Assembly: GCF_019049285.1 (NCBI RefSeq) | Contig: NZ_JAGMUL010000018.1 | Span: 1 to 64,000, forward strand | Direction of reading: 5' to 3' | DNA: 64,000 nt | Source of the DNA: Streptomyces sp. AC550_RSS872 | GTDB taxonomy: Bacteria > Actinomycetota > Actinomycetes > Streptomycetales > Streptomycetaceae | Part shown: one piece after another, positions 1 through 8,038 of the stretch | How the letters are laid out: each line of letters opens with the position of its first letter | How positions within the stretch are numbered: the stretch's first letter is position 1 | Notes under the pieces: generated by a model | What the model was told of the DNA's origin: nothing | The model's input: only the letters and a program-made list of their open reading frames with translations | The model's database searches: none | Translations under genes and position numbers: made by a program

Positions 1-70
1 CTGCGCCCCACCCCGCACGGCCCTTGAAATCAACGGGCGTTCCGCCCCCCACACCTGCGACAATCACCCC

Positions 71-535
71 ATGACCACGCTCAAGTCGAAGCTTCAGGAA
101 GACCTCAACGCCGCGATCAAGGAGCGCGACGAGCTCCGCTCCTCGACGCTCCGGCTGACGCTCGCCGCGATCACCAAGGAGGAGGTCGCGGGCAAGGAGA
201 AGCGCGAGCTCTCCGACGACGAGGTGCAGAAGGTGATCACCCGCGAGGCGAAGAAGCGCCGTGAGGCGGCCGAGGCCTTCGCACAGGGTGGTCGGGCCGA
301 GCAGGCCGAGCGGGAGAAGGCGGAGGGCGAGGTCCTCGCCACGTACCTGCCGAAGCAGCTCAGCGACGACGAGCTGAACCAGATCGTCGCCCAGGCCGTC
401 GAGGAGGCCAGGGCGGCCGGTGCCGAGGGCCCGCGGGCCATGGGTGCCGTCATGAAGATCGTGAACCCGAAGGTCGCCGGGCTCGCCGAGGGCGGCCGGG
501 TCGCCGCGGCCGTCAAGAAGCTGCTGGCGGGCTGA
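71..535 (+). CDS. GatB/YqeY domain-containing protein
   Basis: A 154-residue soluble protein made almost entirely of one GatB/YqeY domain, the fold that in GatB forms the tRNA-binding tail of the amidotransferase. Free-standing YqeY proteins are thought to act in tRNA amidation or translation quality control, but the exact role is unsettled. The N-terminal half is a charged helical region with a lysine/glutamate-rich stretch around residues 40-85; the C-terminal half has the conserved LPKQLSDDEL and the GAVMKIVNPKVAGLAEGGRV motif. Length matches the family (about 150). ATG at 71 has only a weak ribosome site. It is convergent with the penicillin-binding protein gene, with a strong hairpin between them. 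Confidence 0.93.
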   Translation: MTTLKSKLQEDLNAAIKERDELRSSTLRLTLAAITKEEVAGKEKRELSDDEVQKVITREAKKRREAAEAFAQGGRAEQAEREKAEGEVLATYLPKQLSDDELNQIVAQAVEEARAAGAEGPRAMGAVMKIVNPKVAGLAEGGRVAAAVKKLLAG

Positions 536-559
536 CGCTCAGGCAGCGGCCCCGTCGGA

Positions 560-603
560 AACGGCCCCTGTCCCCTCGTTCGTACGAAGGGACAGGGGCC
601 GTT
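560..603. terminator. Bidirectional hairpin terminator between convergent genes
   Basis: Arms at 560-579 and 584-603 pair over 20 bases with one mismatch around a GTTC-type loop. The hairpin sits between the YqeY stop (535) and the penicillin-binding protein stop (641) and can serve both strands. There is a short T-run only in minus-strand reading (GTTTCC). Confidence 0.8.
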
Positions 604-640
604 GCCATGTCACGGGCCTCGGGCCGGGTGGGCCGAGGCC

Positions 641-2953
641 TCAGCCGCGCCCCCCGTTGCCGTTCCCGTTCGACTGGCCCTGCCACCAGCCCTCGGGGAT
701 CGAGAAGCTCGGCGTCGGGAACGTACCGCCGTCCGTACCGCCGTCCGTGCCGCCGTCGGCGCCGCCGTTGTTCCCGCCGTTGTCTCCGCCGCCGATCAGG
801 CCGCCGATGAGACCGCCGTCGTCGCCGTTGTTCCCGTCGTCGCCGTTGCCGTCACCGTCTTCGTCACCCCGGCCCTGCTCCTCGTCGTCCGGGATGTGGA
901 CGCGGTTGAAGTTCTCGACGGGCTTGCCGTCGAGGGCGCCGATCATGGCGTCGCGCCAGATCGGGCCCGGCACCTTGCCGCCGTAGACCAGGTCGTTGTA
1001 CTGGCCGCCGATGTAGATCTTGCGCATCTTGACCTTCTGGGTGGCGCTGCCGACCCAGACGGCGCCCGAGAGGTTCGGCGTGTAGCCGACGAACCAGGCG
1101 TTGCGGCGCTCGTCCGTCGTACCGGTCTTGCCGGCGCTGTCGCGGTCGGTGAGCCCGGCCTCCTTGCCCGTACCGGAGTCGACCACGCCCTGGAGCAGGC
1201 TGTTGATGGTGTCCGCGGTCTGCTCGGACATCGCGCGCGAGCAGGTCGACTTCGGGACCTCCAGGGACTTCTGCTCGCCGCCGACCTTCTGCGAGATCGA
1301 CTCGATGGCGATCGGCGTGCAGTACATGCCGCGGGAGGCGAAGGCGGCGTACGCGCTCGCCATCGTCAGCGGGGACAGGCCGACGGAGCCGAGGGCGATG
1401 GCGGGCTCCTCGGGAAGCTTCTTGCCGTTGCCCTGGCGGACCTGGAGCTTGTCGGTGACGTTGACCACCGGGCACAGGCCGATGTCGGCGATCATCTGCA
1501 CGAAGTAGGTGTTGACCGACAGCTCCATCGCCTTCTTCAGACGGTAGGGGCCGCGCTCCGACTCGCTCTCGTTCTCCAGCTTCTCGTTGTTGTTGTTGCT
1601 CCACGGCGTGCTGTCGCACGTCTGCACCGGGCTCGGGTAGGGCATCTCGTACGGCGACGAGTACTCCTGCGTCGGCGGCCGGCCCTCCTCCAGCGCGGCC
1701 GCCGCGACGAACGGCTTGAACGTCGAACCGGTCGGGAAGCCGAAGTTGGAGCCGCCGTACGCCTTGTCGACCGAGTAGTTGAGCTCGGTCTCGTTCTTGC
1801 CGAAGCCGTACGGCTTCGACTGGCCCATGCCGAGGATCTTGCCGGTGCCGGGCTCGACCAGGGTGGCCGCGGCGGCGACCTTGTCGTCCTGGTAGACGTG
1901 GTCCTTGAGCGAGGCCTGGACCGACTCCTGGGACTGCGGGTCGAGGGTCGTCGTGATGGTCAGGCCGCCCTGGTTCCAGATCTTGGCGCGGGCCTCGCGG
2001 TTCTTGCCGAAGACCGGGTCGCTGAGGAAGACCTTCTCGACGTACTTGCAGAAGAACCCGGCGCCCTTGACCGCGGTGATGCAGCCGTTCTTGGGCTTGG
2101 AGACCTTCAGGCCCAGCGGCGCCTCCTTGGCCTTGTCGGCCTCCGCCTGGGAGACGTCGCCGAGGTCGGCCATGCGCTGCAGGACGATGTTGCGCCGCTT
2201 GGTGGCCTCGGCCTCGTCGTTGACCGGGTCGTAGCGGCTGGGCGACTGGACGATGCCGGCGAGCAGCGCGGCTTCCTGGAGCTTGAGGTCCTTGGCGGAC
2301 CTGGAGAAGTAGCGCTGGGCCGCGGCCTCGACGCCGTAGGCCTGCTGGCCGAAGAACGTGATGTTCAGGTAGTTCTCGAGGATCTTCTTCTTGCCCAGCT
2401 CCTCCTCGACCTGGATCGCGTACTTCAGCTCCTTGATCTTGCGGCCGAGGGTCTGCTGGGTGGCCTGCTGGACCTTCGTCGCGTCGTCGCCGGCCTCCTC
2501 GACGAAGACGTTCTTCACATACTGCTGCGTCAGCGTCGACGCGCCCTCACTGACGCCGCCGCTCTGGGCGTTGCGGTTGAGGGCGCGCAGGATGCCTTTC
2601 AGGTCGACCGCGCCGTGCTGGTAGAAGCGGGCGTCCTCGATCGCGACGATCGCCTTCTGCATGTACGGCGAGATGTCCTTGAGGTCGACCACCGTGCGGT
2701 CGCGTGAGTAGACCGTGGCGAGCGTGCCGCCCTTGGCGTCGAGGATCGTGGTGCGCTGGCTCAGCGGTGGCGTCTTGAGGTTGGCCGGGAGCTCGTCGAA
2801 ACTCTCGACCGAACCCTTGGCCGCGAGCCCCAGCGCGCCGACGGCGGGCAGTGCGATACCGGCCAGCACGGCTCCCGCGAGCACACTGACACCGAGGAAC
2901 TTGGCGGCCTGCTGTGTTGGCGACAGACCACCGCCCGAGCGCTTTTTTGGCAT
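641..2953 (-). CDS. Bifunctional penicillin-binding protein (transglycosylase/transpeptidase)
   Basis: Class A PBP of 770 residues that polymerises lipid II and cross-links peptidoglycan outside the membrane. One N-terminal membrane segment lies at about residues 18-42. The GT51 glycosyltransferase domain follows, with catalytic Glu106 in AIEDARF and the EGASTLTQQYVKN motif near 136-148. The transpeptidase domain shows the three penicillin-binding motifs in order: STFK (Ser410), SVN (479-481) and KTGT (609-612). The tail after about residue 695 is a Gly/Asp/Asn-rich low-complexity linker ending in a Pro/Ser/Gly segment. ATG 2953 precedes a typical basic cytoplasmic N-terminus. It is divergent from wblA. 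Confidence 0.95.
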   Translation of the reverse strand: MPKKRSGGGLSPTQQAAKFLGVSVLAGAVLAGIALPAVGALGLAAKGSVESFDELPANLKTPPLSQRTTILDAKGGTLATVYSRDRTVVDLKDISPYMQKAIVAIEDARFYQHGAVDLKGILRALNRNAQSGGVSEGASTLTQQYVKNVFVEEAGDDATKVQQATQQTLGRKIKELKYAIQVEEELGKKKILENYLNITFFGQQAYGVEAAAQRYFSRSAKDLKLQEAALLAGIVQSPSRYDPVNDEAEATKRRNIVLQRMADLGDVSQAEADKAKEAPLGLKVSKPKNGCITAVKGAGFFCKYVEKVFLSDPVFGKNREARAKIWNQGGLTITTTLDPQSQESVQASLKDHVYQDDKVAAAATLVEPGTGKILGMGQSKPYGFGKNETELNYSVDKAYGGSNFGFPTGSTFKPFVAAAALEEGRPPTQEYSSPYEMPYPSPVQTCDSTPWSNNNNEKLENESESERGPYRLKKAMELSVNTYFVQMIADIGLCPVVNVTDKLQVRQGNGKKLPEEPAIALGSVGLSPLTMASAYAAFASRGMYCTPIAIESISQKVGGEQKSLEVPKSTCSRAMSEQTADTINSLLQGVVDSGTGKEAGLTDRDSAGKTGTTDERRNAWFVGYTPNLSGAVWVGSATQKVKMRKIYIGGQYNDLVYGGKVPGPIWRDAMIGALDGKPVENFNRVHIPDDEEQGRGDEDGDGNGDDGNNGDDGGLIGGLIGGGDNGGNNGGADGGTDGGTDGGTFPTPSFSIPEGWWQGQSNGNGNGGRG

Positions 2954-3495
2954 GGGGGCAGCCTAAACCGTAGAGATGAGCGAACCGAGGGCCGACCGTG
3001 TGGGAGCACACAGACGTTCGCAGTGGGCACGGCGAGCCTACGCAAGCCATGGCACGGCAAAGTCAGCCGTCCACCCGCGGGCGGAGCTCGCATGATGGAT
3101 GCAGCCCATTTCCCGGACAGGCGTGCAGGCATTGGCCTAAGCTGCTCTCAACTGTCACAGCAGTGCGGCCACGTATCAATACGTCCGGCGACCCCGAATC
3201 GTTGCGGAGGTTCCCCACTTTTTTGGTGGGCGCGTGTCCGAATCCGCCTTGTGTGTCACCCGGCGTCCGTTGTGACTCAACAGAACTGTCCCGGTTTGCC
3301 GGGAAGGTCATGTATGTCGCCAGCTCACTCCCCCGGGTGATCTGCCGCTTACGCATAGTCCGTTCGGGCCATTCAAGATTGGGCCCGAAGGGGGTGTTGC
3401 GCTGTGCCCACCTTCCGTAACGTCCTCAACTGGCGGCGGTGAATATGCCGCTGCCGCCGTGGGGGAGCCTCGATTCGGGAGAGGACGGCGCCGGT
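2954..3495. promoter_or_regulatory. Divergent intergenic region between PBP gene and wblA
   Basis: This 542-bp stretch holds the promoters of both flanking genes. No ORF here has convincing codon usage. A small hairpin (CCCAC, T-rich loop, GTGGG) lies at 3214-3230. wblA promoters in Streptomyces are bound by developmental regulators such as BldD and AdpA, but I could not place an unambiguous operator or -10/-35 pair by eye. Confidence 0.5.
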
Positions 3496-3834
3496 ATGGG
3501 CTGGGTAGTCGACTGGAGTGCGCAGGCGGCCTGCCGCACTACCGATCCGGATGAACTGTTCGTTCAGGGAGCAGCGCAGAACAGGGCCAAGGCGGTGTGC
3601 ACCGGCTGCCCGGTGCGCACGGAGTGCCTGGCGGACGCGCTCGACAACCGCGTCGAGTTCGGCGTGTGGGGAGGAATGACGGAGCGCGAGCGCCGCGCAC
3701 TGCTGCGCAGGCGGCCCACCGTGACCTCCTGGCGCCGGCTGCTGGAGACGGCGCGTACGGAGTACGAGCGGGGGGCCGGGATCCTGCCGCTCGACGACGA
3801 CGAGGTGTACGAGAACTACGCGGCGGTGAGCTGA
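3496..3834 (+). CDS. wblA: WhiB-like [4Fe-4S] transcriptional regulator WblA
   Basis: A 112-residue WhiB-family protein. The four cluster-binding cysteines are Cys13 and the CTGCPVRTEC group, followed by the G-V-W-G-G turn (FGVWGG) and a basic RERRALLRRR helix that docks on sigma/DNA. In Streptomyces WblA is a pleiotropic regulator needed for the switch from aerial growth to sporulation and for repressing antibiotic genes. Sequence and neighbours (ArsA-type ATPases on one side, PBP on the other) fit WblA rather than another Wbl. ATG 3496 is chosen because GGGAGAGGA lies just upstream and the product has the canonical length; an upstream in-frame start at 3439 would add 19 unconserved residues. 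Confidence 0.96.
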   Translation: MGWVVDWSAQAACRTTDPDELFVQGAAQNRAKAVCTGCPVRTECLADALDNRVEFGVWGGMTERERRALLRRRPTVTSWRRLLETARTEYERGAGILPLDDDEVYENYAAVS

Positions 3835-3901
3835 GGGGCCAGGGCTCTCGGGCCTCTCTGGGCGGGGCCCGCGGGGCTCACTCGGACTCCCTCGCACTTC
3901 C

Positions 3902-5326
3902 TCAGGCGTCGACCGCAGGATCAGGCAGCTCCGGCCGATGGGCCGCGAGCCGGTTGCCGATGTCCCGCAGCCCTGCGAGGTCGTGTACATCGCCGGGCAG
4001 CGCGGCCACTTCGGCGACGGCCACCTCGGGGTGCAGCGCGGTGAAGCGGTCACGCGTGCGCTGCTCGCGGGAGAGCAGCCGCATGCGGTCGGCGTGCAGC
4101 CTCAGCAGGCCTGCGGTGAGTTGGTCGACGGACCGCTCCACATGCGGGGTGACGGACTTCGGTTCGTCATGCGGGGTGACGGACTTCGGTTCGTCTGTGG
4201 CCGCGGTGCGCTCGGGGTCCGTGGCGGCGGGGGAGCCTGCGTCGGGAGCCGGTGCCTCGGAAGCGGCCGATTCTGAACTGTCGTACGTGTCGGGGGAGTT
4301 ACGAAGTCCAGCTTTCCCGCCCTCCTGATCCACAATGCGGGGCTCTTCAAGATTTTCCGCGGCGGCGAGCGCCCGCTCGGCGGACAGCCGGTCGGCGCCG
4401 CTGCCGTGGACCCGGTTGAGCACCAGACCGGCCAGCGGCATGTCCTCGGCGGCCAGCCGCTCCACGAAGTACGCGGCCTCCCGCAGCGCGTCCCGCTCCG
4501 GCGCCGCCACCACCAGGAACGCCGTCCCGGGCGCCTGGAGCAGCTTGTACGTCGCGTCCGCGCGCGTACGGAAGCCGCCGAACATCGAGTCCATCGCCGC
4601 CACGAAGGTCTGTACGTCCTTCAGCAGCTGCCCGCCCAGCAGCTTGCCGAGCGCCCCCGTCATCATCGACATGCCGACGTTCAGGAACTTCATCCCCGCG
4701 CGCCCGCCCACCTTCGCCGGGGCCAGCAGCACGCGGATCAGCTTGCCGTCCAGGAACGAGCCGAGCCGCTTGGGCGCGTCCAGGAAGTCCAGCGCCGAGC
4801 GCGACGGGGGCGTGTCGACGACGATCAGGTCCCACTCGTCCTTGGCCCGCAGCTGGCCCAGCTTCTCCATCGCCATGTACTCCTGCGTGCCCGCGAAGCC
4901 CGCAGAGAGCGACTGGTAGAAGGGGTTGCCCAGGATCGCGGCCGCCCGCTCGCCGTCCGCGTGCGCCTCGACGATCTCGTCGAAGGTGCGCTTCATGTCG
5001 AGCATCATCGCGTGCAGCTCGCCGTCGCCCTCGACGCCCTTGACCCGGCGCGGGGTGTTGTCCAGCGAGTCGATGCCCATGGACTGGGCGAGCCGGCGGG
5101 CCGGGTCGATGGTCAGCACGACCACCTTGCGCCCGCGCTCGGCCGCCCGCAGCCCTAGCGCCGCCGCGGTCGTCGTCTTGCCGACGCCGCCCGAGCCGCA
5201 GCACACCACGATGCGGGTCTTCGGGTCGTCGAGCAGCGGGTCGAGGTCGAGCACGCGCGTGGGGGAGAGGTGCGGGGCATGGTGGCGGGTCCCGTCGTGC
5301 GCCTGGGCCGGTTCCGGACGACTCAT
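3902..5326 (-). CDS. ArsA/GET3-family ATPase (second gene of pair)
   Basis: A 474-residue P-loop ATPase with the Walker A/deviant motif CGSGGVGKTTTAAALG near residues 42-57 and the A-motif aspartate context VVVDTPPSRSALDFLD. In eukaryotic relatives this fold targets tail-anchored proteins; in arsenic operons it drives efflux. In Streptomyces the paired copies beside wblA are of unknown function. The C-terminal third carries an insertion rich in Asp/Glu/Pro/Thr with a perfect duplicated segment (see 4141-4194). Start ATG 5326 follows an AGGGGAT site; a longer frame to 5488 overlaps the upstream gene. Translated after the 5379-6356 ATPase, probably in one operon. Confidence 0.92.
   Translation of the reverse strand: MSRPEPAQAHDGTRHHAPHLSPTRVLDLDPLLDDPKTRIVVCCGSGGVGKTTTAAALGLRAAERGRKVVVLTIDPARRLAQSMGIDSLDNTPRRVKGVEGDGELHAMMLDMKRTFDEIVEAHADGERAAAILGNPFYQSLSAGFAGTQEYMAMEKLGQLRAKDEWDLIVVDTPPSRSALDFLDAPKRLGSFLDGKLIRVLLAPAKVGGRAGMKFLNVGMSMMTGALGKLLGGQLLKDVQTFVAAMDSMFGGFRTRADATYKLLQAPGTAFLVVAAPERDALREAAYFVERLAAEDMPLAGLVLNRVHGSGADRLSAERALAAAENLEEPRIVDQEGGKAGLRNSPDTYDSSESAASEAPAPDAGSPAATDPERTAATDEPKSVTPHDEPKSVTPHVERSVDQLTAGLLRLHADRMRLLSREQRTRDRFTALHPEVAVAEVAALPGDVHDLAGLRDIGNRLAAHRPELPDPAVDA
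4141..4194. repeat. Perfect 27-bp tandem duplication inside the ArsA-like gene
   Basis: Two identical 27-base units (4141-4167 and 4168-4194) lie end to end. Because 27 is a multiple of three the frame is kept, and the protein repeats the nine-residue segment DEPKSVTPH in the disordered insertion. Confidence 0.95.
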
Positions 5327-5378
5327 GACATCCCCTGCTTCCGACGTACCGCGTACGGCTCCCGACTTGTGAACGGAC

Positions 5379-6356
5379 TCATGACAGGCCCTGTTCCCGC
5401 AGCTCGCCCGCGAGTTCGTACAGGCCCGCCAGGTCCATGCCCTCGGTGAACAACGGCAGTTCGTGCACCGGCAGCCCCAACTCCGCAAGGACCGCCCGCT
5501 GCTCGTGCTCCAGCGTGTACCGCTCGGCGTACTCGTCGGCCTGGGTCAGCAGCGGGTCCACCAGCCGCTCGGCGTTCCCGCCGCGCCGCGCCCCGCCGAG
5601 CCCGGCCGAGGACAGCGACTTGGCGACGGCGGCGCGCGGCACACTGCGTACGAGTTCCAGATCGGCCGCGTCCAACACCTCCGGCCGCACCATGTTCACG
5701 ATGATCCGCCCCACCGGCAGCCGCGCCGACCGCAGCTCGGCGATCCCGTCCGCGGTCTCCTGGACGGGCATCTCCTCCAGCAGGGTCACCAGGTGCACGG
5801 CCGTCTCGGACGACTTCAGCACCCGCATCACGGCCTGCGCCTGATTGTGTATCGGCCCGATCCTGGCGAGCCCGGCGACCTCGTCGTTGACGTTCAGGAA
5901 GCGGGTGATGCGACCGGTGGGCGGCGCGTCCATGACGACGTAGTCGTAGACGAACCCGCCTGCCTTGTCCTTCCTGCGTACGGCCTCACAGGCCTTGCCG
6001 GTGAGGAGCACGTCACGCAGACCCGGCGCGATGGTGGTGGCGAAGTCGATGGCGCCGAGCTTCTTCAGGGCCCGGCCCGCACCGCCCATCTTGTAGAACA
6101 TCTGGAGGTAGTCCAGAAGGGCCAGTTCGGGGTCGATGGCGAGGGCGTACACCTCCCCGCCCCCTGGAGCGACGGCGATCTTCCGCTCCTCGTAAGGCAG
6201 CGCCTCTGTCTCGAAGAGCTGCGCGATGCCCTGCCTGCCCTCGACCTCGACGAGAAGCGTCCGCTTCCCCTCCGTCGCGAGGGCGAGCGCGAGCGCGGCG
6301 GCGACCGTGGTCTTTCCGGTCCCGCCCTTGCCGCTGACGACCTGGAGCCTGCTCAC
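5379..6356 (-). CDS. ArsA/GET3-family ATPase (first gene of pair)
   Basis: A 325-residue ATPase with Walker A SGKGGTGKTTVAAALALALA at residues 8-27 and the switch region VVMDAPPTGRITRFLNV. It is shorter than its neighbour and lacks the acidic insertion. The two probably form a heterodimer, as adjacent unequal ArsA homologues often do; that is inference. The start is GTG at 6356, with 53 bp to the next start downstream. The gene is divergent from the DUF4177 gene, and the 106-bp gap contains a perfect DnaA-box sequence. Confidence 0.93.
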   Translation of the reverse strand: MSRLQVVSGKGGTGKTTVAAALALALATEGKRTLLVEVEGRQGIAQLFETEALPYEERKIAVAPGGGEVYALAIDPELALLDYLQMFYKMGGAGRALKKLGAIDFATTIAPGLRDVLLTGKACEAVRRKDKAGGFVYDYVVMDAPPTGRITRFLNVNDEVAGLARIGPIHNQAQAVMRVLKSSETAVHLVTLLEEMPVQETADGIAELRSARLPVGRIIVNMVRPEVLDAADLELVRSVPRAAVAKSLSSAGLGGARRGGNAERLVDPLLTQADEYAERYTLEHEQRAVLAELGLPVHELPLFTEGMDLAGLYELAGELREQGLS

Positions 6357-6399
6357 GTCTTCGAGCCTAACCAGTCGCGGCGCGAGTCACGCGGCGGCC

Positions 6400-6408
6400 T
6401 GTGGATAA
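6400..6408 (-). promoter_or_regulatory. DnaA-box-like 9-mer in a divergent promoter
   Basis: TGTGGATAA on the plus strand reads TTATCCACA on the minus strand, the classic DnaA-box consensus. It lies between the ArsA-type ATPase gene and the DUF4177 gene. A single box could bind DnaA for regulation or titration, or may be chance. Confidence 0.4.
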
Positions 6409-6462
6409 CTTGGACGTGGTCGGCGGCATGGCCCCCCGCGGGCAACGGATAAAGTCGGCCAC

Positions 6463-6624
6463 ATGACCAAGTGGGAATACGCAACCGTGCCGCTGCTCGT
6501 CCATGCCACGAAGCAGATTCTGGACACCTGGGGCGAGGACGGCTGGGAGCTCGTCCAGGTCGTGCCCGGGCCGAACAACCCCGAGCAGCTCGTGGCCTAC
6601 CTGAAGCGGGAGAAGCAGGCGTGA
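6463..6624 (+). CDS. DUF4177 domain-containing small protein
   Basis: A 53-residue protein starting MTKWEYATVPL with the family pattern W-E-Y at the N-terminus and GEDGWELVQVV in the middle, ending LKREKQA. DUF4177 proteins are short alpha/beta domains of unknown function. The stop overlaps the GTG start of the RidA gene (GTGA at 6621-6624), which implies translational coupling and a shared transcript. Confidence 0.88.
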   Translation: MTKWEYATVPLLVHATKQILDTWGEDGWELVQVVPGPNNPEQLVAYLKREKQA

Positions 6625-7088
6625 GCGCGGTCGAGGCGAAGCTCGCCGAGCTGGGCCTGACGCTTCCGGAGGTCGTCCCTCCGCTGGCCGCGTACCAGCC
6701 GGCCGTCCAGTCCGGTGTGTACGTGTACACCGCCGGGCAGCTGCCGATGGTGGAGGGCAAGCTTCCGGTCATCGGCAAGGTGGGCGCTGAGGTCACCGCC
6801 GAGGAGGCCAAGGACCTCGCCCGTGTCTGCGCCCTCAACGCTCTCGCGGCCGTCAAGTCGGTGGCGGGCGACCTGGACCGCATCGCGCGCGTGGTGAAGG
6901 TCGTGGGCTTCGTCGCGTCGGCTTCCGACTTCACGGGGCAGCCGGGTGTCATCAACGGCGCGAGCGAGCTCTTCGCGGAGGTCCTCGGCGACAAGGGCGT
7001 ACACGCGCGCAGTGCGGTGGGCGTGGCTGTGCTGCCGTTGGACGCGCCGGTGGAGGTCGAGGTTCAGGTGGAGCTGACGGGGGCGTAG
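6621..7088 (+). CDS. RidA/YjgF family protein
   Basis: A 155-residue member of the YjgF/YER057c/UK114 family. RidA enzymes hydrolyse reactive enamine/imine intermediates released by PLP enzymes, forming a trimer with active sites between subunits. Family features visible are VYTAGQLPM, the central helix DLARVCALNALAAVKSVAGDLDRI, VVKVVGFV and the C-terminal ARSAVGVAVLPLDAPVEVEV strand. It is of the longer 150-residue subgroup often annotated as endoribonuclease L-PSP, for which deaminase activity has not been shown generally. The GTG start is coupled to the DUF4177 stop; an upstream ATG frame (6471) would be antisense-like overlap and is rejected. Confidence 0.94.
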   Translation: MSAVEAKLAELGLTLPEVVPPLAAYQPAVQSGVYVYTAGQLPMVEGKLPVIGKVGAEVTAEEAKDLARVCALNALAAVKSVAGDLDRIARVVKVVGFVASASDFTGQPGVINGASELFAEVLGDKGVHARSAVGVAVLPLDAPVEVEVQVELTGA

Positions 7089-7112
7089 GGGCGGCTTCTC
7101 GCCCTGACGGTC

Positions 7113-7943
7113 CTAGATGAGGCCGTGTTCCTCCAGGTAGTCCAACTGCGCCCGTACGGACAGCTCGGCCGCCGGCCACAGGGAGCGGTCGACGTCCGCG
7201 TACACGTGGGCGACCACTTCGGCCGGTGTGCCGTAGCCGTCCTCCACGGCCGTCTCGACCTGTGCGAGGCGGTGGGCGCGGTGGGCGAGGTAGAACTCGA
7301 CGGCGCCCTGGGCGTCCTCCAGGACGGGGCCGTGGCCGGGGAGGACGGTGTGGACGCCGTCGTCGACCGTGAGGGACCTCAGGCGCCGCAGTGAGTCCAG
7401 GTAGTCGCCGAGGCGGCCGTCGGGATGCGCCACGACCGTCGTGCCGCGGCCCAGGATCGTGTCGCCGGTCACCACGGCGCGGTCGGCCGGGACGTGGAAG
7501 CAGAGCGAGTCGGCGGTGTGGCCGGGCGTCGGTACGACGCGTAGTTCCAGGCCGCCGACGCTGATCACGTCCCCGGCGGCGAGCCCTTCGTCGCCGAGTC
7601 GCAGCGCCGGGTCGAGGGCACGCACGCGTGTGCCGGTCAGTTCGGCGAAGTGTGCGGCGCCCTCGGCGTGGTCCGGGTGGCCGTGGGTGAGCAGGGTCAG
7701 GGCGATGCGCTTGCCGGCCTTCTCGGCCGTCGCGACGACGTTGCGCAGGTGTCCCTCGTCCAGCGGGCCGGGGTCGACGACCACGGCCAGGTCGGAGTCC
7801 GGCTCGGACAGGAGCCAGGTGTTGGTGCCGTCCAGGGTCATCGCGGAGGCGTTGGGCGCGAGGACGTTGACGGCGCGGGGGGTGGCGGGTCCCGTGAGGA
7901 CCACGCCCCGCGGCTGGCCGGGGAGGGCTGCTGCGTCCGTCAT
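7113..7943 (-). CDS. Metallo-beta-lactamase-fold hydrolase
   Basis: A 276-residue enzyme with the zinc signature THGHPDH at residues 86-92, the later histidine in PTPGHTADSLCF, the bridging aspartate in VVTGDTILGRG and the distal LPGHGPV. It resembles the LACTB2-like/glyoxalase II-like hydrolases; the substrate cannot be told from sequence. Its start is coupled to a 32-codon ORF by ATGA, and that ORF is coupled to the NUDIX gene, so all three are likely one transcript. The stop is 24 bp from the convergent RidA stop. Confidence 0.92.
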   Translation of the reverse strand: MTDAAALPGQPRGVVLTGPATPRAVNVLAPNASAMTLDGTNTWLLSEPDSDLAVVVDPGPLDEGHLRNVVATAEKAGKRIALTLLTHGHPDHAEGAAHFAELTGTRVRALDPALRLGDEGLAAGDVISVGGLELRVVPTPGHTADSLCFHVPADRAVVTGDTILGRGTTVVAHPDGRLGDYLDSLRRLRSLTVDDGVHTVLPGHGPVLEDAQGAVEFYLAHRAHRLAQVETAVEDGYGTPAEVVAHVYADVDRSLWPAAELSVRAQLDYLEEHGLI

Positions 7944-8038
7944 GCGAGAGGGCCTTCCGGGTCCAGGGCCAGGTTCGGGATCATGGGCGGCTTCGGGTTC
8001 GGCGCTGTGGGCGGTGCGGGAGTCGTGGGCACGGTCAT
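7940..8038 (-). CDS. Possible 32-residue micro-protein linking NUDIX and MBL genes
   Basis: A short Pro/Ala-rich ORF (begins MTVPTTPAPP, ends DPEGPLA). Its ATG overlaps the NUDIX stop by ATGA (8035-8038) and its stop overlaps the start of the hydrolase gene by ATGA (7940-7943). It could be a real micro-protein, or only a device that hands ribosomes from the first gene to the third. No domain is recognisable. Confidence 0.4.
   Translation of the reverse strand: MTVPTTPAPPTAPNPKPPMIPNLALDPEGPLA

Noticed and set aside
602..2707. 701-codon plus-strand ORF opposite the penicillin-binding protein
   Set aside because: Antisense shadow of the PBP gene caused by high GC; no domain and composition is rich in Val/Ala/Arg/Asp.
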